Assembly: GCA_016218915.1 (NCBI GenBank)
Contig: JACRCQ010000045.1
Location: forward strand, 62,001 to 126,000
DNA: 64,000 bases
Direction: 5' to 3'
Origin: Deltaproteobacteria bacterium
Lineage (GTDB): Bacteria > Myxococcota_A > Polyangia > Polyangiales > Polyangiaceae
Positions 54,753-63,123 of the stretch are shown here, one piece after another (positions within the stretch are counted from its first letter, which is position 1; each line of letters opens with the position of its first letter). Both the position numbers and the translations under genes were made by a program. A model generated the notes under the pieces. That model worked only from the letters and a program-made list of their open reading frames with translations, was not told where the DNA came from and ran no database searches.

Positions 54753-56528
54753 TTACTTCAGAATGGGAATCAGCTTGCCTTCGGAGCCCGCAGGAGCGGA
54801 GATTCCAAGGATGTGGGACAGGGTCGGCGCGATGTCCACCATCTCGTGCGTGGGATATCGGCCCGGCTTGATCGCGCTGCCAGAGATCAGCACTGGAACC
54901 TCGGAGTCGTAGCGGTACCAGGTGCCGTGCGTGGAGCCTACGTCCTTCTCGCCGTACTTGCCCCAGAAGTAGAACGGCAAGGTCCACATCACCACATCGC
55001 CGCCGCGCGCCTGGTGGTAGGAGCGCATGATCGACTTGCCCAGCTCGGTATTGGGAATCTCCCCGTTGATCAGCTGCGTCCGCGTGAAGTAGCCGCCAAA
55101 TCCCTTGATGCTCGCCGCAGCTTCCCCGGCCACGCGCTGGACCTCTGCCGCGTCCAGCTTCTTGTCGGCGATGTGCTTCCGATCCAGGAAGATGTGCGGA
55201 TCCTCGAGTGCCACAACCCACTTGTCGCCGCCGAACTTCTTCTTGAGCGCTGCGTCGACCGTCTCCTTGATCACCTTCTTCTTGATGCGCGCTGCCTCGA
55301 AGCCGAGACTGGCCATCTGCTCGGGCACAGGGGTGGCACCGTGGTCGCCGGTGATCATCACGAGCACATTGTCCTTGCCGAGCTTGCCATAGACGTAGTC
55401 GAGGAAGTCGCTGATCTGCTTGTCAGTGCGCAGCATCAGGTCCTGGACTTCCTGGCTGAAGGGGCCGAAGTCGTGGCCTGCGAGGTCTGTGGCTGACAGC
55501 GAGATGGCCAGAAGATCGGTCACTCCCCTGCCCCCGAGGTTCTCCCCTTCCAGCGCTGCCTGGGCAAAGCTGAACTCGTAGTCGTTGCCAAACGGAGACA
55601 TGCACAGGGCCTCGTAGAAGTCCGCCCCTGGAGCCTTGAGCTTGCCGTTGATCGTGTGCGGGAAGGTCTTGCCCAGCCCTTTGCCGCCCCCCTCGTTCGA
55701 AGCGTCGTCCGGCATGGCTGTGGCATAGGCCTGGATCGGCGCCATCCGATCCCAGGTCTTCCCGAAATAGCTGTCCGCCACCTTCTTGCTGTTCCATTGA
55801 GCGGCCCAGGGAGGCAGGGTCTTCATGTAGTAGGTCGACGACGTCATCTCTCCGTTGTCGTCGTTCATGAAGTACGTCTTGGCGAGGCGGCCTCCCATCA
55901 GGATCGCGCCGCGCCCCTTGGTAGCAAGTGCAATGGTCTTGGCCTGTCCGCCAGTTGCCATGATCAGCTCGTCGCCCACGGTCGAGCCGATGAAGTTGCG
56001 CGGAGACACGTCCATGTCCGCATCGGTCTTCTGCCCCAGGATCTGCGAGCCGGCGTCGAACACCATCGCCTCGGAGCGCCCGGACTCGGTGTTGAAGAAC
56101 TTGTTGGCAGCAATGCCGTTGACGTACGGGTAGCTGCCAGACAGCATCAGCGCATGCCCTGGCCCGGTGTAGGTCACGTAGTGGCCATAGTGCCCGGTCA
56201 TGGTGGCCCCTTCGCGAAGCAGCCTCTTGAAGCCGTTGGGCGAAAAGTAGGCATCGAGCTTGGTGAGCGTGTCAGCGCGGAACTGATCGATGGCGATGAC
56301 CAGGACCAGCTTGGGACGCGGAGCACGCAGGAAGGAATCTGCGCCAGGCGCAGCAGCCGGCTGCGTGGCAGTCGGCAGAGCGGCAGCCTGGGTCGGCGTC
56401 GAAGACGGACAGGGCGCTACGACCGGAGCCTGGGGCTGGGTCGGCGTGCAGGATAGAGCTGCCATGCCGAGGAAGACGCCGAAGGTTCCAAGACCTGCGC
56501 GGGCAGGTGAATACCGGGCTGATCGCAT
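54753..56528 (-). CDS. PafA-like alkaline phosphatase lipoprotein
   Basis: 591 residues from the ATG at 56528 (AGAGAGGA upstream); a GTG at 56549 overlaps the stop of the preceding gene and may also be used. The lipobox is LSC (Cys27). Asp81 in AIDQFRAD binds zinc, and Thr121 in YTGPGHALM is the predicted nucleophile as in PafA of Elizabethkingia. SATDLAGHDFGP and TGDHGATPVPE provide the remaining zinc ligands, and the end has GTWYRYDSEVPVLISG. The enzyme would cleave phosphomonoesters or diesters in the periplasm. It is the last gene of a three-gene operon with a VWA protein. Confidence 0.88.
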   Translation of the reverse strand: MRSARYSPARAGLGTFGVFLGMAALSCTPTQPQAPVVAPCPSSTPTQAAALPTATQPAAAPGADSFLRAPRPKLVLVIAIDQFRADTLTKLDAYFSPNGFKRLLREGATMTGHYGHYVTYTGPGHALMLSGSYPYVNGIAANKFFNTESGRSEAMVFDAGSQILGQKTDADMDVSPRNFIGSTVGDELIMATGGQAKTIALATKGRGAILMGGRLAKTYFMNDDNGEMTSSTYYMKTLPPWAAQWNSKKVADSYFGKTWDRMAPIQAYATAMPDDASNEGGGKGLGKTFPHTINGKLKAPGADFYEALCMSPFGNDYEFSFAQAALEGENLGGRGVTDLLAISLSATDLAGHDFGPFSQEVQDLMLRTDKQISDFLDYVYGKLGKDNVLVMITGDHGATPVPEQMASLGFEAARIKKKVIKETVDAALKKKFGGDKWVVALEDPHIFLDRKHIADKKLDAAEVQRVAGEAAASIKGFGGYFTRTQLINGEIPNTELGKSIMRSYHQARGGDVVMWTLPFYFWGKYGEKDVGSTHGTWYRYDSEVPVLISGSAIKPGRYPTHEMVDIAPTLSHILGISAPAGSEGKLIPILK

Positions 56529-56545
56529 CGTACTGTTCCTCTCTC

Positions 56546-57343
56546 TCACTTGCCCGCACGAAGCCGATTGGCCTCGAGCGAGCCGCTCGCCTCCACGGTC
56601 TCCTCGACCGTCTCGGCCAAAGCCTGCACATCGATGGAAAGGGCATCGAGCGATTCGATGACCCGCACGCTCTCGTTGGAAGCCGTCCCCGCCTCTGCGC
56701 TCTTGATCCGCAGCACCTGGGCAGAGACGGTCTCGAGTGTCAGCTGGATGTTGGTGAGCTGGGCGTCGATCCGCTCGTAGCGTGCCTGCAGCTCCTGGAA
56801 GACCTCGAGCTTCTGACGGTGCTGATCGTAGGCGCGCTCGTAGCGCTCCCGCGCGACCGGGTCCTGGGCCGAATGTACGCGGCTCTGCAGGAACGCCCCT
56901 TCGTTCTCCAGGGAGCGCTTGTCGCCGCGCGAAAGATGCTCCTCGATCTGCTGCAGCTTGACCGCGAGGTCCAAGGAAGCGCTGGCCAGGGCGCGCACCC
57001 GCTCAATCGACGGCAGGAGCATGGAGCGGTGCATGACCTCGGCGCTCGCGATCTCGGCGAGCACCCGGGCCTGCAGCTGCACGCAGGTCGCCACCCGCGC
57101 GGAATAGGGATGGCGGAGGCGCGACAGGTCTGGCGTGACCGGCTCGTACTCTGCGCGCTTCTGCTGCTCCTTCCAGCGGTTGAAGCGCAGCCAGGTGAGA
57201 ATGCCATAGGCAAATACGCCTGGGATCACAATCAACGGCATGGCAGCCACAGCCGCAGTGACGCCGGCCGCAGCAAGCACGGCGAGCCCTTCGGGATTGG
57301 CGAAGGTGATGATCGGCGGGGATGCGGGCTTGTCCTGGGCCAT
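56546..57343 (-). CDS. Membrane-anchored coiled-coil protein
   Basis: 265 residues. A short N-terminus, then a hydrophobic region of about 35 residues (18-52) that may be one or two membrane helices, then WLRFNRWKEQQKRAEYEP. Residues about 90-260 are helical and coiled-coil (for example QIEEHLSRGDKRSLENEGAF and ELQARYERIDAQLTNIQLTL). No known domain recognised. It lies 11 bases downstream of the VWA fusion gene and overlaps or abuts the phosphatase gene, so the three are one transcript. Its helices suggest a structural or signal-transmitting link. Confidence 0.7.
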   Translation of the reverse strand: MAQDKPASPPIITFANPEGLAVLAAAGVTAAVAAMPLIVIPGVFAYGILTWLRFNRWKEQQKRAEYEPVTPDLSRLRHPYSARVATCVQLQARVLAEIASAEVMHRSMLLPSIERVRALASASLDLAVKLQQIEEHLSRGDKRSLENEGAFLQSRVHSAQDPVARERYERAYDQHRQKLEVFQELQARYERIDAQLTNIQLTLETVSAQVLRIKSAEAGTASNESVRVIESLDALSIDVQALAETVEETVEASGSLEANRLRAGK

Positions 57344-57354
57344 GTCGCGGTCGA

Positions 57355-59103
57355 TCAGAAGTACGCCGAGATCTGGTGGTAGACCTTGTCGATGTTGTCC
57401 GTGTTGCCCTTGAGGAAGCGCGCGTTGGACCGATCCGCAAGCTGCTTGAGCAGATCGCCGTCCGCATCGTCGCCGTAGGCCACGGTGAACAGCCTGGTTC
57501 CGTCCGCTCCCTCGGTGTCCTTCATCAGGTCCTTCAGATCGTTGAGGGTCTTCTTGCTCGAGGTGTCCTTGCCGTCGCTCAGCAGCACGATGCCGTACAA
57601 GCGCTGGCCGCCTGCAGCGGTCTTGCGCGCCTTCTCGATCTCGCTCATGGCCTGAATCGCTGCGTCGTACATGGCCGTCTGGCCGTCTGCAAACAGCCCT
57701 TCCACCTGTGTGGCAAGCACCTCGCCGACCTCCCGCACAGGCGCCAGCGGACGCAGCAGCGATACATTGGTGGAGAACGCGACCACCGCGATTTCGTCCT
57801 CCTTCTGCATCGCACGAATGAACGACGCAGCGCCCTTCTTGGCCGCGGTGATCTTCCCCTTCTCCTGCATGGAGCCGGACACATCGAGCAGCAGGAACAC
57901 GGTCGAGTGCTTCTTGACCTTGTGCCAGAGCTCCTGCGCGCGGCTGAAGACCTCCTGGGAAGGATACTCCAGCGACTTGGAGGCGTTCTCCTTGGGATTG
58001 ACGCCATGGGCTTCGTCGATCGGGCTGGCAAGGGGCACGCTCGCGTCCGTGGGGCGGTAGCCGTACTTCGGCGCCTTGGCCTGCTGCTCCTTGTCAGTCA
58101 TGTAGGCCAGGAACTTCTCGCCAGCTTCCTTCTGCTCCGCAGTGACCCAGTCAGCCTGCACGATCCCAGAGGGATGGTTCTCCCAGAACGTTCCTTCCTT
58201 TGGGTAGATCGCCACGAGCTTGAAAGGCATCTGCGACTTGTACTTGTCATTGGCCTGCACCACGCTCGATTCGTAGAGCGTGACCGCGGACAGATAGGCC
58301 GGCCCCTTGGTGCACAGCTTCTCGGTCATCCACGACGAGCTTTCGCCGTAGTGCACAATGGAACGCTCGAGCGCGCCCACCCGGTCGATGACCTTCTGGT
58401 TCTTCAGATCGTCAGGAGTGACGCCAGCGGTCTTGCCTGCTGCTGCGTAGATCGACGAGATGACCGAGAGCATGGCTGAGGTGGAAAAGTCCGGGTGGCT
58501 GTGACCAAAGCGGAACGGCCCCCATTCCTGGTGCTTGTACGTGGCCCATCCCTTGGGATCAGCTGCGACCTTGAAGATCTCGTCCCACCCGATCGGCTTG
58601 CCTGGCCATCCAAGCGCCTGGGCCATGGGCTCCCACATGGCGATGACGAGACCCGACATGACGGTGGGCTTGGGATTCTCCACGAATGCGCGGCCGGTTC
58701 GCGTCTTCCACGTGGTGTTGATCTGGTCGATCCACGCCCCGCCAGCCGGGCTCCAGATCGTCGGCTTCTCTTTGCCGTCGAGGATCTTCTGCATCGACTC
58801 GCCAGACTTCATGTGGATCAGCGAGACCTTGATCGGCTTGCCGCCGACCGCAGCGCCGGATGCCTGGAAGGTCTTGGCAACGTCCTCGAGCCAATCCTTC
58901 TTCCCATCTGACGACGAGACCACGATCTCGACCGCAGGGCCGGAAGGTTTCTTGTCGCTCGGTGCGGGCTGCGCCTGGGAAGAGGCGCTGGCGGCAGGAT
59001 TCTGCTCGGAGCTCGGCTTGCGGCCGGTTGCCAGCCAGATGACGAGCCCGCAGACCACGAAGAACGCGGCAACGACGGCAATGCTCAGACCACGGCCTTT
59101 CAT
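57355..59103 (-). CDS. Solute-binding-protein/VWA domain fusion
   Basis: 582 residues from the ATG at 59103. One N-terminal membrane helix (residues about 6-27) anchors it, with a Ser/Ala linker. Residues about 55-385 read as an extracellular solute-binding fold (EIVVSSSDGKKDWLEDVAKTF at the start, then PTVMSGLVIAMWEPMAQALG). Residues about 400-575 form a von Willebrand A domain: MIDAS DVSGSM (Asp407, Ser409, Ser411), the Thr in DGQTAMYDA and the Asp in LLSDGKDTSS. Such fusions are known in other bacteria but their partners are not understood. It heads a three-gene operon. Heptad and hexad repeats lie in its upstream region. Confidence 0.82.
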   Translation of the reverse strand: MKGRGLSIAVVAAFFVVCGLVIWLATGRKPSSEQNPAASASSQAQPAPSDKKPSGPAVEIVVSSSDGKKDWLEDVAKTFQASGAAVGGKPIKVSLIHMKSGESMQKILDGKEKPTIWSPAGGAWIDQINTTWKTRTGRAFVENPKPTVMSGLVIAMWEPMAQALGWPGKPIGWDEIFKVAADPKGWATYKHQEWGPFRFGHSHPDFSTSAMLSVISSIYAAAGKTAGVTPDDLKNQKVIDRVGALERSIVHYGESSSWMTEKLCTKGPAYLSAVTLYESSVVQANDKYKSQMPFKLVAIYPKEGTFWENHPSGIVQADWVTAEQKEAGEKFLAYMTDKEQQAKAPKYGYRPTDASVPLASPIDEAHGVNPKENASKSLEYPSQEVFSRAQELWHKVKKHSTVFLLLDVSGSMQEKGKITAAKKGAASFIRAMQKEDEIAVVAFSTNVSLLRPLAPVREVGEVLATQVEGLFADGQTAMYDAAIQAMSEIEKARKTAAGGQRLYGIVLLSDGKDTSSKKTLNDLKDLMKDTEGADGTRLFTVAYGDDADGDLLKQLADRSNARFLKGNTDNIDKVYHQISAYF

Positions 59104-59194
59104 GACGACCTCCGTTGATCCTGTCGGGTAGCACGGGAGGCAGCGGGATTGGAGAGGGAAACCGTTGCGCAAGGACTGCAGGCTCGTCGCAAAG

Positions 59195-59256
59195 GGCTGC
59201 AGGCTCCAGGCTGGCTCCAGGCTGCAGGCTCCCGGCTGCAGGCTGCAGGCTGCAGG
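59195..59256. repeat. GGCTGCA/GGCTCCA heptanucleotide repeat
   Basis: About eight units of GGCTGCA, GGCTCCA or GGCTCCC in tandem, one truncated to GGCT at 59209-59212. This is AGGCTNC, the same consensus as the array at 54697. It lies 92-153 bases upstream of the VWA fusion start. Confidence 0.8.
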
Positions 59257-59298
59257 GGAGCGCCGACGTGAAGATATCGGTGCTGGCGCGATCTGGGT

Positions 59299-59358
<60 letters not shown>

Positions 59359-59401
59359 GTACCGCTAACGTATGCCCGCAGGTGTGGAGCGTTCAACCGT
59401 A

Positions 59402-59484
59402 GGCGCTACGCCGGACCGTCAGCCCCGAATGGGGGCTTGGCTAACCGCGCAGCTGACTTGCATCAGCCCCCGGCTTTCAGCCGG
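59402..59484 (-). other. Cluster of four hairpins in a long gap
   Basis: Within the 475-base gap between 59104 and 59578, four inverted repeats follow each other: GGCG/CGCC (59402-59412), AGCCCC/GGGGCT (59421-59437), GCTGA/TCAGC (59452-59467) and CCGGCT/AGCCGG (59470-59484). No gene spans them. The dense folding suggests a structured RNA or a mobile palindromic element; strand is a guess from the flanking genes. The remaining gap holds the two repeat arrays. Confidence 0.4.
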
Positions 59485-59578
59485 CTGTTTCAACCAAGGA
59501 CACCTTCGCCCGGGTCGCATCCGGCGGGTCGCTTCCGATCTGCCCGACGATCCACCGGCGCACTTCGGGCACTCGGTC

Positions 59579-61159
59579 CTAGCTGTGCACAATCACCAGG
59601 GTCGCGGGACCAGCTTCCTTGTCCGATCGGATCGCGTGCCAGCCCGCAGGCAGCGGCGGCTCCGACCAGTTGAAGAACCAGATCGCGTCTTCTGGCGAAA
59701 GGTTGATGCAGCCACCGCTCGTCTTCTCGCCCCAGGTGTCGTGCCAGTACGCCATGTGCAACGCATGCGCACCGTGGAAGTTGAGCACGAACGGGACGTC
59801 GGCATGAACCCACGCCTTGTTGACCATGGTGCCGGTGTACAGCTTCCCATCCACCCTGAATGACCCCACAGGGGTCGACGCGGTCTCGATCGGATCCACG
59901 CCCTTGGTCGGAACCCCGCCGCGGCCAGGAGCAATCAACGTTGCGAAGATCGGCTTGGTGTCCTCGTAGGCGATCATCCAACCGCCGAGCACGCTGACCT
60001 CGACCCAGGTCTTCCTTCCGCCCTGCGGAGCTGCGACGGCCACTGTGATGTTTGCGCCGTCCGGCGTGGCTCCATCCACGGGAGCGCCCCAGGGAGTGCG
60101 CGGGGAAGGACGCACGATCGTGGCATCTTCCTTGAGCATGAACAGGTTGTCGCGCGTGGCGTAGTAGGTCTTGTCACCTTCCTTGACCGTCTCGCCGGTG
60201 AGCGCGACCCAATCGAGGCGAGCCCAGGATTCGCCTGTGGGCGCGATGGTGCCATCCTTGCGCGCGTACTTCGGACGAGGCTGCTTGCGCGCATAGGCGA
60301 TGGGAAGGGAGAGATCGCCCTCGAGCTTGACGCCGTGGAAGGAGACGCGTGGGTAGATCTTCACCCGATCCTTGGGCATGAAGGTGAAGTCAGGGGTGAC
60401 CAGCCAGGTGCGCCCTTCAGCGTCGAACTCTTCGGTCCATGCGATCGCAGACCCAGGGCCGATGTACGTGCGCTCTTCGTAGGTGCGAGGCGGGATGTCC
60501 TTGAGCTGCTCATCAGGTCCGTGGCCTGCGGGCTTTGGATCCACCCCGTCGAGCATGGGCGGGAGCTTGGCCTTGTCGAGCTTGCCGTCGCGCATCTCGG
60601 CCAGGAGCTTGAGGTGCTCGTCGAGCTGGTACTCCTTCTGGCGCTGCTGCTTCTCGGACGGGATGGCGTAGTAGCGCGGCGCTCCGTGCGACTCGCCGTA
60701 GAAGTGGGGGAACGGAGTGGTGGTGCGAGGTGCCCAGCGCTTGAGCGCGAGGTAGCCCTTGTCGTTGGGGTCCAGGGTCGTGCGGTGATCGAGGCACATG
60801 TAGCCCCTCGGCTCGACCGCATAGAACGCGGTGCAGCCATCGCCGAGCACAGGCTTTTCGCTCTTGAGACGCACCGAGTCGCCGAGGCCGAGCCATCCGA
60901 TCCAGCCGCTCTTGTCCGAGGGTTGGTAGTGCACCCAGGCGTGACGGGCCTTGGAGTAGATGCGGGGGCCATCGTCGGCTGGAGGCGAAGGGTTGGATGC
61001 AGCGGGTGCAGCACTTGCGGACGCTGGAGCCGACGCGGAAGCGAGCGGCGAAGAGGAAGCGGAGATCGAAGCAGAAGGCGCGGACCGATCAGCACCAGGG
61101 GGAGGCTGGGAACACGAAGCAAGGGCTCCGAGGGCGATCAGCAGAAGACAGCGGCGCAT
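59579..61159 (-). CDS. L,D-transpeptidase (YkuD) lipoprotein
   Basis: 526 residues. The lipobox is LASC (Cys16), followed by an Ala/Ser/Pro linker to about residue 60. Two or three SH3-like segments lie before the catalytic domain (for example RIYSKARHAWVHY, then TWLVTPDFTFMPKDRVKIY). The YkuD domain (about 390-515) has HMAYWHDTWGEKTSGGCINLSPEDA with His473 and Cys484. The usual SHGC has become SGGC, a change that also occurs in other members. It would cross-link peptidoglycan or attach lipoproteins to it. Its gene is single. Confidence 0.85.
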   Translation of the reverse strand: MRRCLLLIALGALASCSQPPPGADRSAPSASISASSSPLASASAPASASAAPAASNPSPPADDGPRIYSKARHAWVHYQPSDKSGWIGWLGLGDSVRLKSEKPVLGDGCTAFYAVEPRGYMCLDHRTTLDPNDKGYLALKRWAPRTTTPFPHFYGESHGAPRYYAIPSEKQQRQKEYQLDEHLKLLAEMRDGKLDKAKLPPMLDGVDPKPAGHGPDEQLKDIPPRTYEERTYIGPGSAIAWTEEFDAEGRTWLVTPDFTFMPKDRVKIYPRVSFHGVKLEGDLSLPIAYARKQPRPKYARKDGTIAPTGESWARLDWVALTGETVKEGDKTYYATRDNLFMLKEDATIVRPSPRTPWGAPVDGATPDGANITVAVAAPQGGRKTWVEVSVLGGWMIAYEDTKPIFATLIAPGRGGVPTKGVDPIETASTPVGSFRVDGKLYTGTMVNKAWVHADVPFVLNFHGAHALHMAYWHDTWGEKTSGGCINLSPEDAIWFFNWSEPPLPAGWHAIRSDKEAGPATLVIVHS

Positions 61160-61319
61160 GTTCGAGGAGCAAGCTAGCGCAAAGGGGAGCGCGGGGCCAA
61201 GGGGGGCGGGCGCGGGCGGGGTTTTGTGCGCACGCTGAGACGCGCCGCTCGCTGGACACAGCGAAGCGCCCGGCGTACGTTTTGCCTCTGTAACGGCACG
61301 CTTGGAACGGAGAGGCCCG

Positions 61320-62357
61320 GTGGCTCAAACGGAACCCAACCACATCACAGGGATTGAGATCAGCGGTTTCCGCGGGATCAAGAAGGGGAACCTGGACGGG
61401 CTCGCACCGCTTACCGTGCTCGTGGGCACCAACTCGGCCGGCAAGAGCACGGTGCTTGAAGCGCTGTACCTTGGATTGACGGACCGCCCGATCGACGGCC
61501 TGTTCCATTGCATCCGGCGGAGACCCGACCTCGTCGACGGTGCGAAGTGGCTGTTCTTCGACAAGAAGGCTGCGCAGATCCAGGCAGCGGTGCAGATCTC
61601 GCGCTCTGACCAAGCGATGCAGATAGTGCTTATCGCGGCTACGCGTCCGGCTGCGCCAAGCCAGCCTTGGCAGGCGCAGTTGACGGTGAACCTCCGAGTT
61701 GCTGGCGCTGGCAAGAAGCTCTTCGCCATAGCAACCCCGGTTCCCGGCCGCGTTTCTGGAGCACAGCCGAATAGCCCTACGCTTGGGGAACCCGGCTTGG
61801 TCCCCGACGTGCGTTTCATCGAATCCCTCGGCAGCCTGTCCGATGTCGCGCTGACAGACCGGCTCACTCAGGCCGCTGAGCAAGGACGCCGCGCCGAAGT
61901 CGACGCTCTCTTGGGCGACGTGCTCTCCAGAGACTTGCGCCTCGAAGTCCTCACCGCAGAGGGAGTCCCCTACGTCGGGCTCACGATGAAGGACGGAGCG
62001 TTCCCGCTCGGGGCGGTCGGCGATGGCATCCAACTGCTCGTGCGTCAGTGTCTCGAGCTGGCAGCTCTGCCAGGGGGCGTGGCGCTGGTGGAAGAGCCCG
62101 AAGCCCACAAACATCCTGCAGCCCTGCGGTCGACGGCCAAGGCGATCGTCGCTGCGGTGAAGCGAGGCGTGCAGGTCGTCCTGTCCACGCACAGCCTTGA
62201 GCTGATCGATGATCTCGTCAGCGAATGCAACGCCGAGTCTCTCGCAAAGATGGCGCTGTTCCGACTCAGCCTGTCGGACGGCCTGTTGCGCACCAGCCGA
62301 TTGGCGGGGAGCGACGTGCAGGCCATGCGTTCCGACATCGCGGAAGACCTTCGATGA
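61320..62357 (+). CDS. OLD-like AAA ATPase, first gene of an ATPase/TOPRIM pair
   Basis: 345 residues from a GTG at 61320 (GGAGAGG upstream); a TTG 18 bases earlier is possible. Walker A is GTNSAGKST, the signature-like helix is GDGIQLLVRQCLEL, Walker B is VALVEEPEAHKHP and the H-loop is STHSLELID. The architecture is an AAA_21/OLD-type ATPase head without a coiled coil. The stop overlaps the start of the TOPRIM-like gene (ATGA), so the pair is translationally coupled. Comparable ATPase/TOPRIM pairs include PARIS and OLD-family phage defence systems. Codon use is a little freer than in the neighbours (ATA, CTT), a mild hint of transfer. Confidence 0.8.
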   Translation: MAQTEPNHITGIEISGFRGIKKGNLDGLAPLTVLVGTNSAGKSTVLEALYLGLTDRPIDGLFHCIRRRPDLVDGAKWLFFDKKAAQIQAAVQISRSDQAMQIVLIAATRPAAPSQPWQAQLTVNLRVAGAGKKLFAIATPVPGRVSGAQPNSPTLGEPGLVPDVRFIESLGSLSDVALTDRLTQAAEQGRRAEVDALLGDVLSRDLRLEVLTAEGVPYVGLTMKDGAFPLGAVGDGIQLLVRQCLELAALPGGVALVEEPEAHKHPAALRSTAKAIVAAVKRGVQVVLSTHSLELIDDLVSECNAESLAKMALFRLSLSDGLLRTSRLAGSDVQAMRSDIAEDLR

Positions 62358-63114
62358 GCGACAAGTCCGAAGCGGTGATCCTGTGCGAAGGGTACGACGA
62401 CCGCGCGTTCTGGGCCGGGGGTTGGAGCACCTCGGCTGCCGGGACCTGAGCGAGGGCGGCAAGAATAAGCAGATCCTCGACCCGTGGGGAAAGAAGGTCA
62501 GGGACGGGCAGTTCGGCTTCGAATCCGCGGCCGGCGGCTTCATCAGAATCCTCCCATGCCTGGGCGATTCGAGAGTCCTCGCAAAGGTCAAAGGCCAACT
62601 CCTGCAACGAACTACCCAGGCGCTTCGGGTGCTCGTCGTGTCGCTCGATCTGGATGCTGACGATTCATCGAGCAGGGAGCAGAGTTTCCGCGATCGAATC
62701 CTGGAAGCTGATCCAGACGCCAAGAGCAACAGCCCTCGCAGGATGACCCTCGCCGACGGCACCCCAGTTCATCTCGCGCTCTGGGAAGCCAGAAGCGATG
62801 TGGCCGTGCTGCCGGCGAAGCAGACTCTCGAGCGCCTCGTTTGCTCAGCGATCCATGCGGCCTACCCAACGCGCGCACCGCACGTCGGCGATTGGTTGGC
62901 GCGGCGCCCGCCGGATTCGTCGCCGCCAGAGCTCACGCCGCCAATGGAGGCCAAAGCCCACGCCTGGTCGCACGTCGCTGGATGGTATGCCGACAGGGGA
63001 CTCGACGAGTTCTACCAGCGCCTGTGGAACGATGATTCGATAGCGCAGGCGTTGCGTGGCGAGCTCCAGAACAGCGGAGCCTGGAGTGTCGCCGAGTCGA
63101 TCGCCTGTCGATAG
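62354..63114 (+). pseudogene. TOPRIM-like (DUF3226/DUF4435-type) gene with a frameshift
   Basis: The gene starts at the ATG overlapping the ATPase stop: MSDKSEAVILCEGYDDRAFWAGG, then a stop at 62449. From the run GGGGG (62417-62421) the -1 frame continues as LEHLGCRDLSEGGKNKQIL and runs to 63114. One missing G would join the two into a protein of about 253 residues. LCEGYDD carries the TOPRIM Glu and SLDLDADD the DxD pair. Either the gene is inactivated by a 1-base deletion, or it is read by -1 slippage, or the base is a sequencing error in the homopolymer. The C-terminal part ends with helices typical of the downstream half of such nucleases. Confidence 0.7.
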
Positions 63115-63123
63115 GCGCAAGGC

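Noticed and set aside
57355..59172. A start at 59172 for the VWA fusion
   Set aside because: The extra residues have no signal character; the membrane helix begins right after the ATG at 59103.
54697..59256. CRISPR-like repeats
   Set aside because: Units are 6 or 7 bases and contiguous; no spacers and no cas genes.
61089..62762. A 557-codon minus-strand frame across the ATPase gene
   Set aside because: No domain or signal; it crosses the ATPase/TOPRIM pair and the L,D-transpeptidase start.
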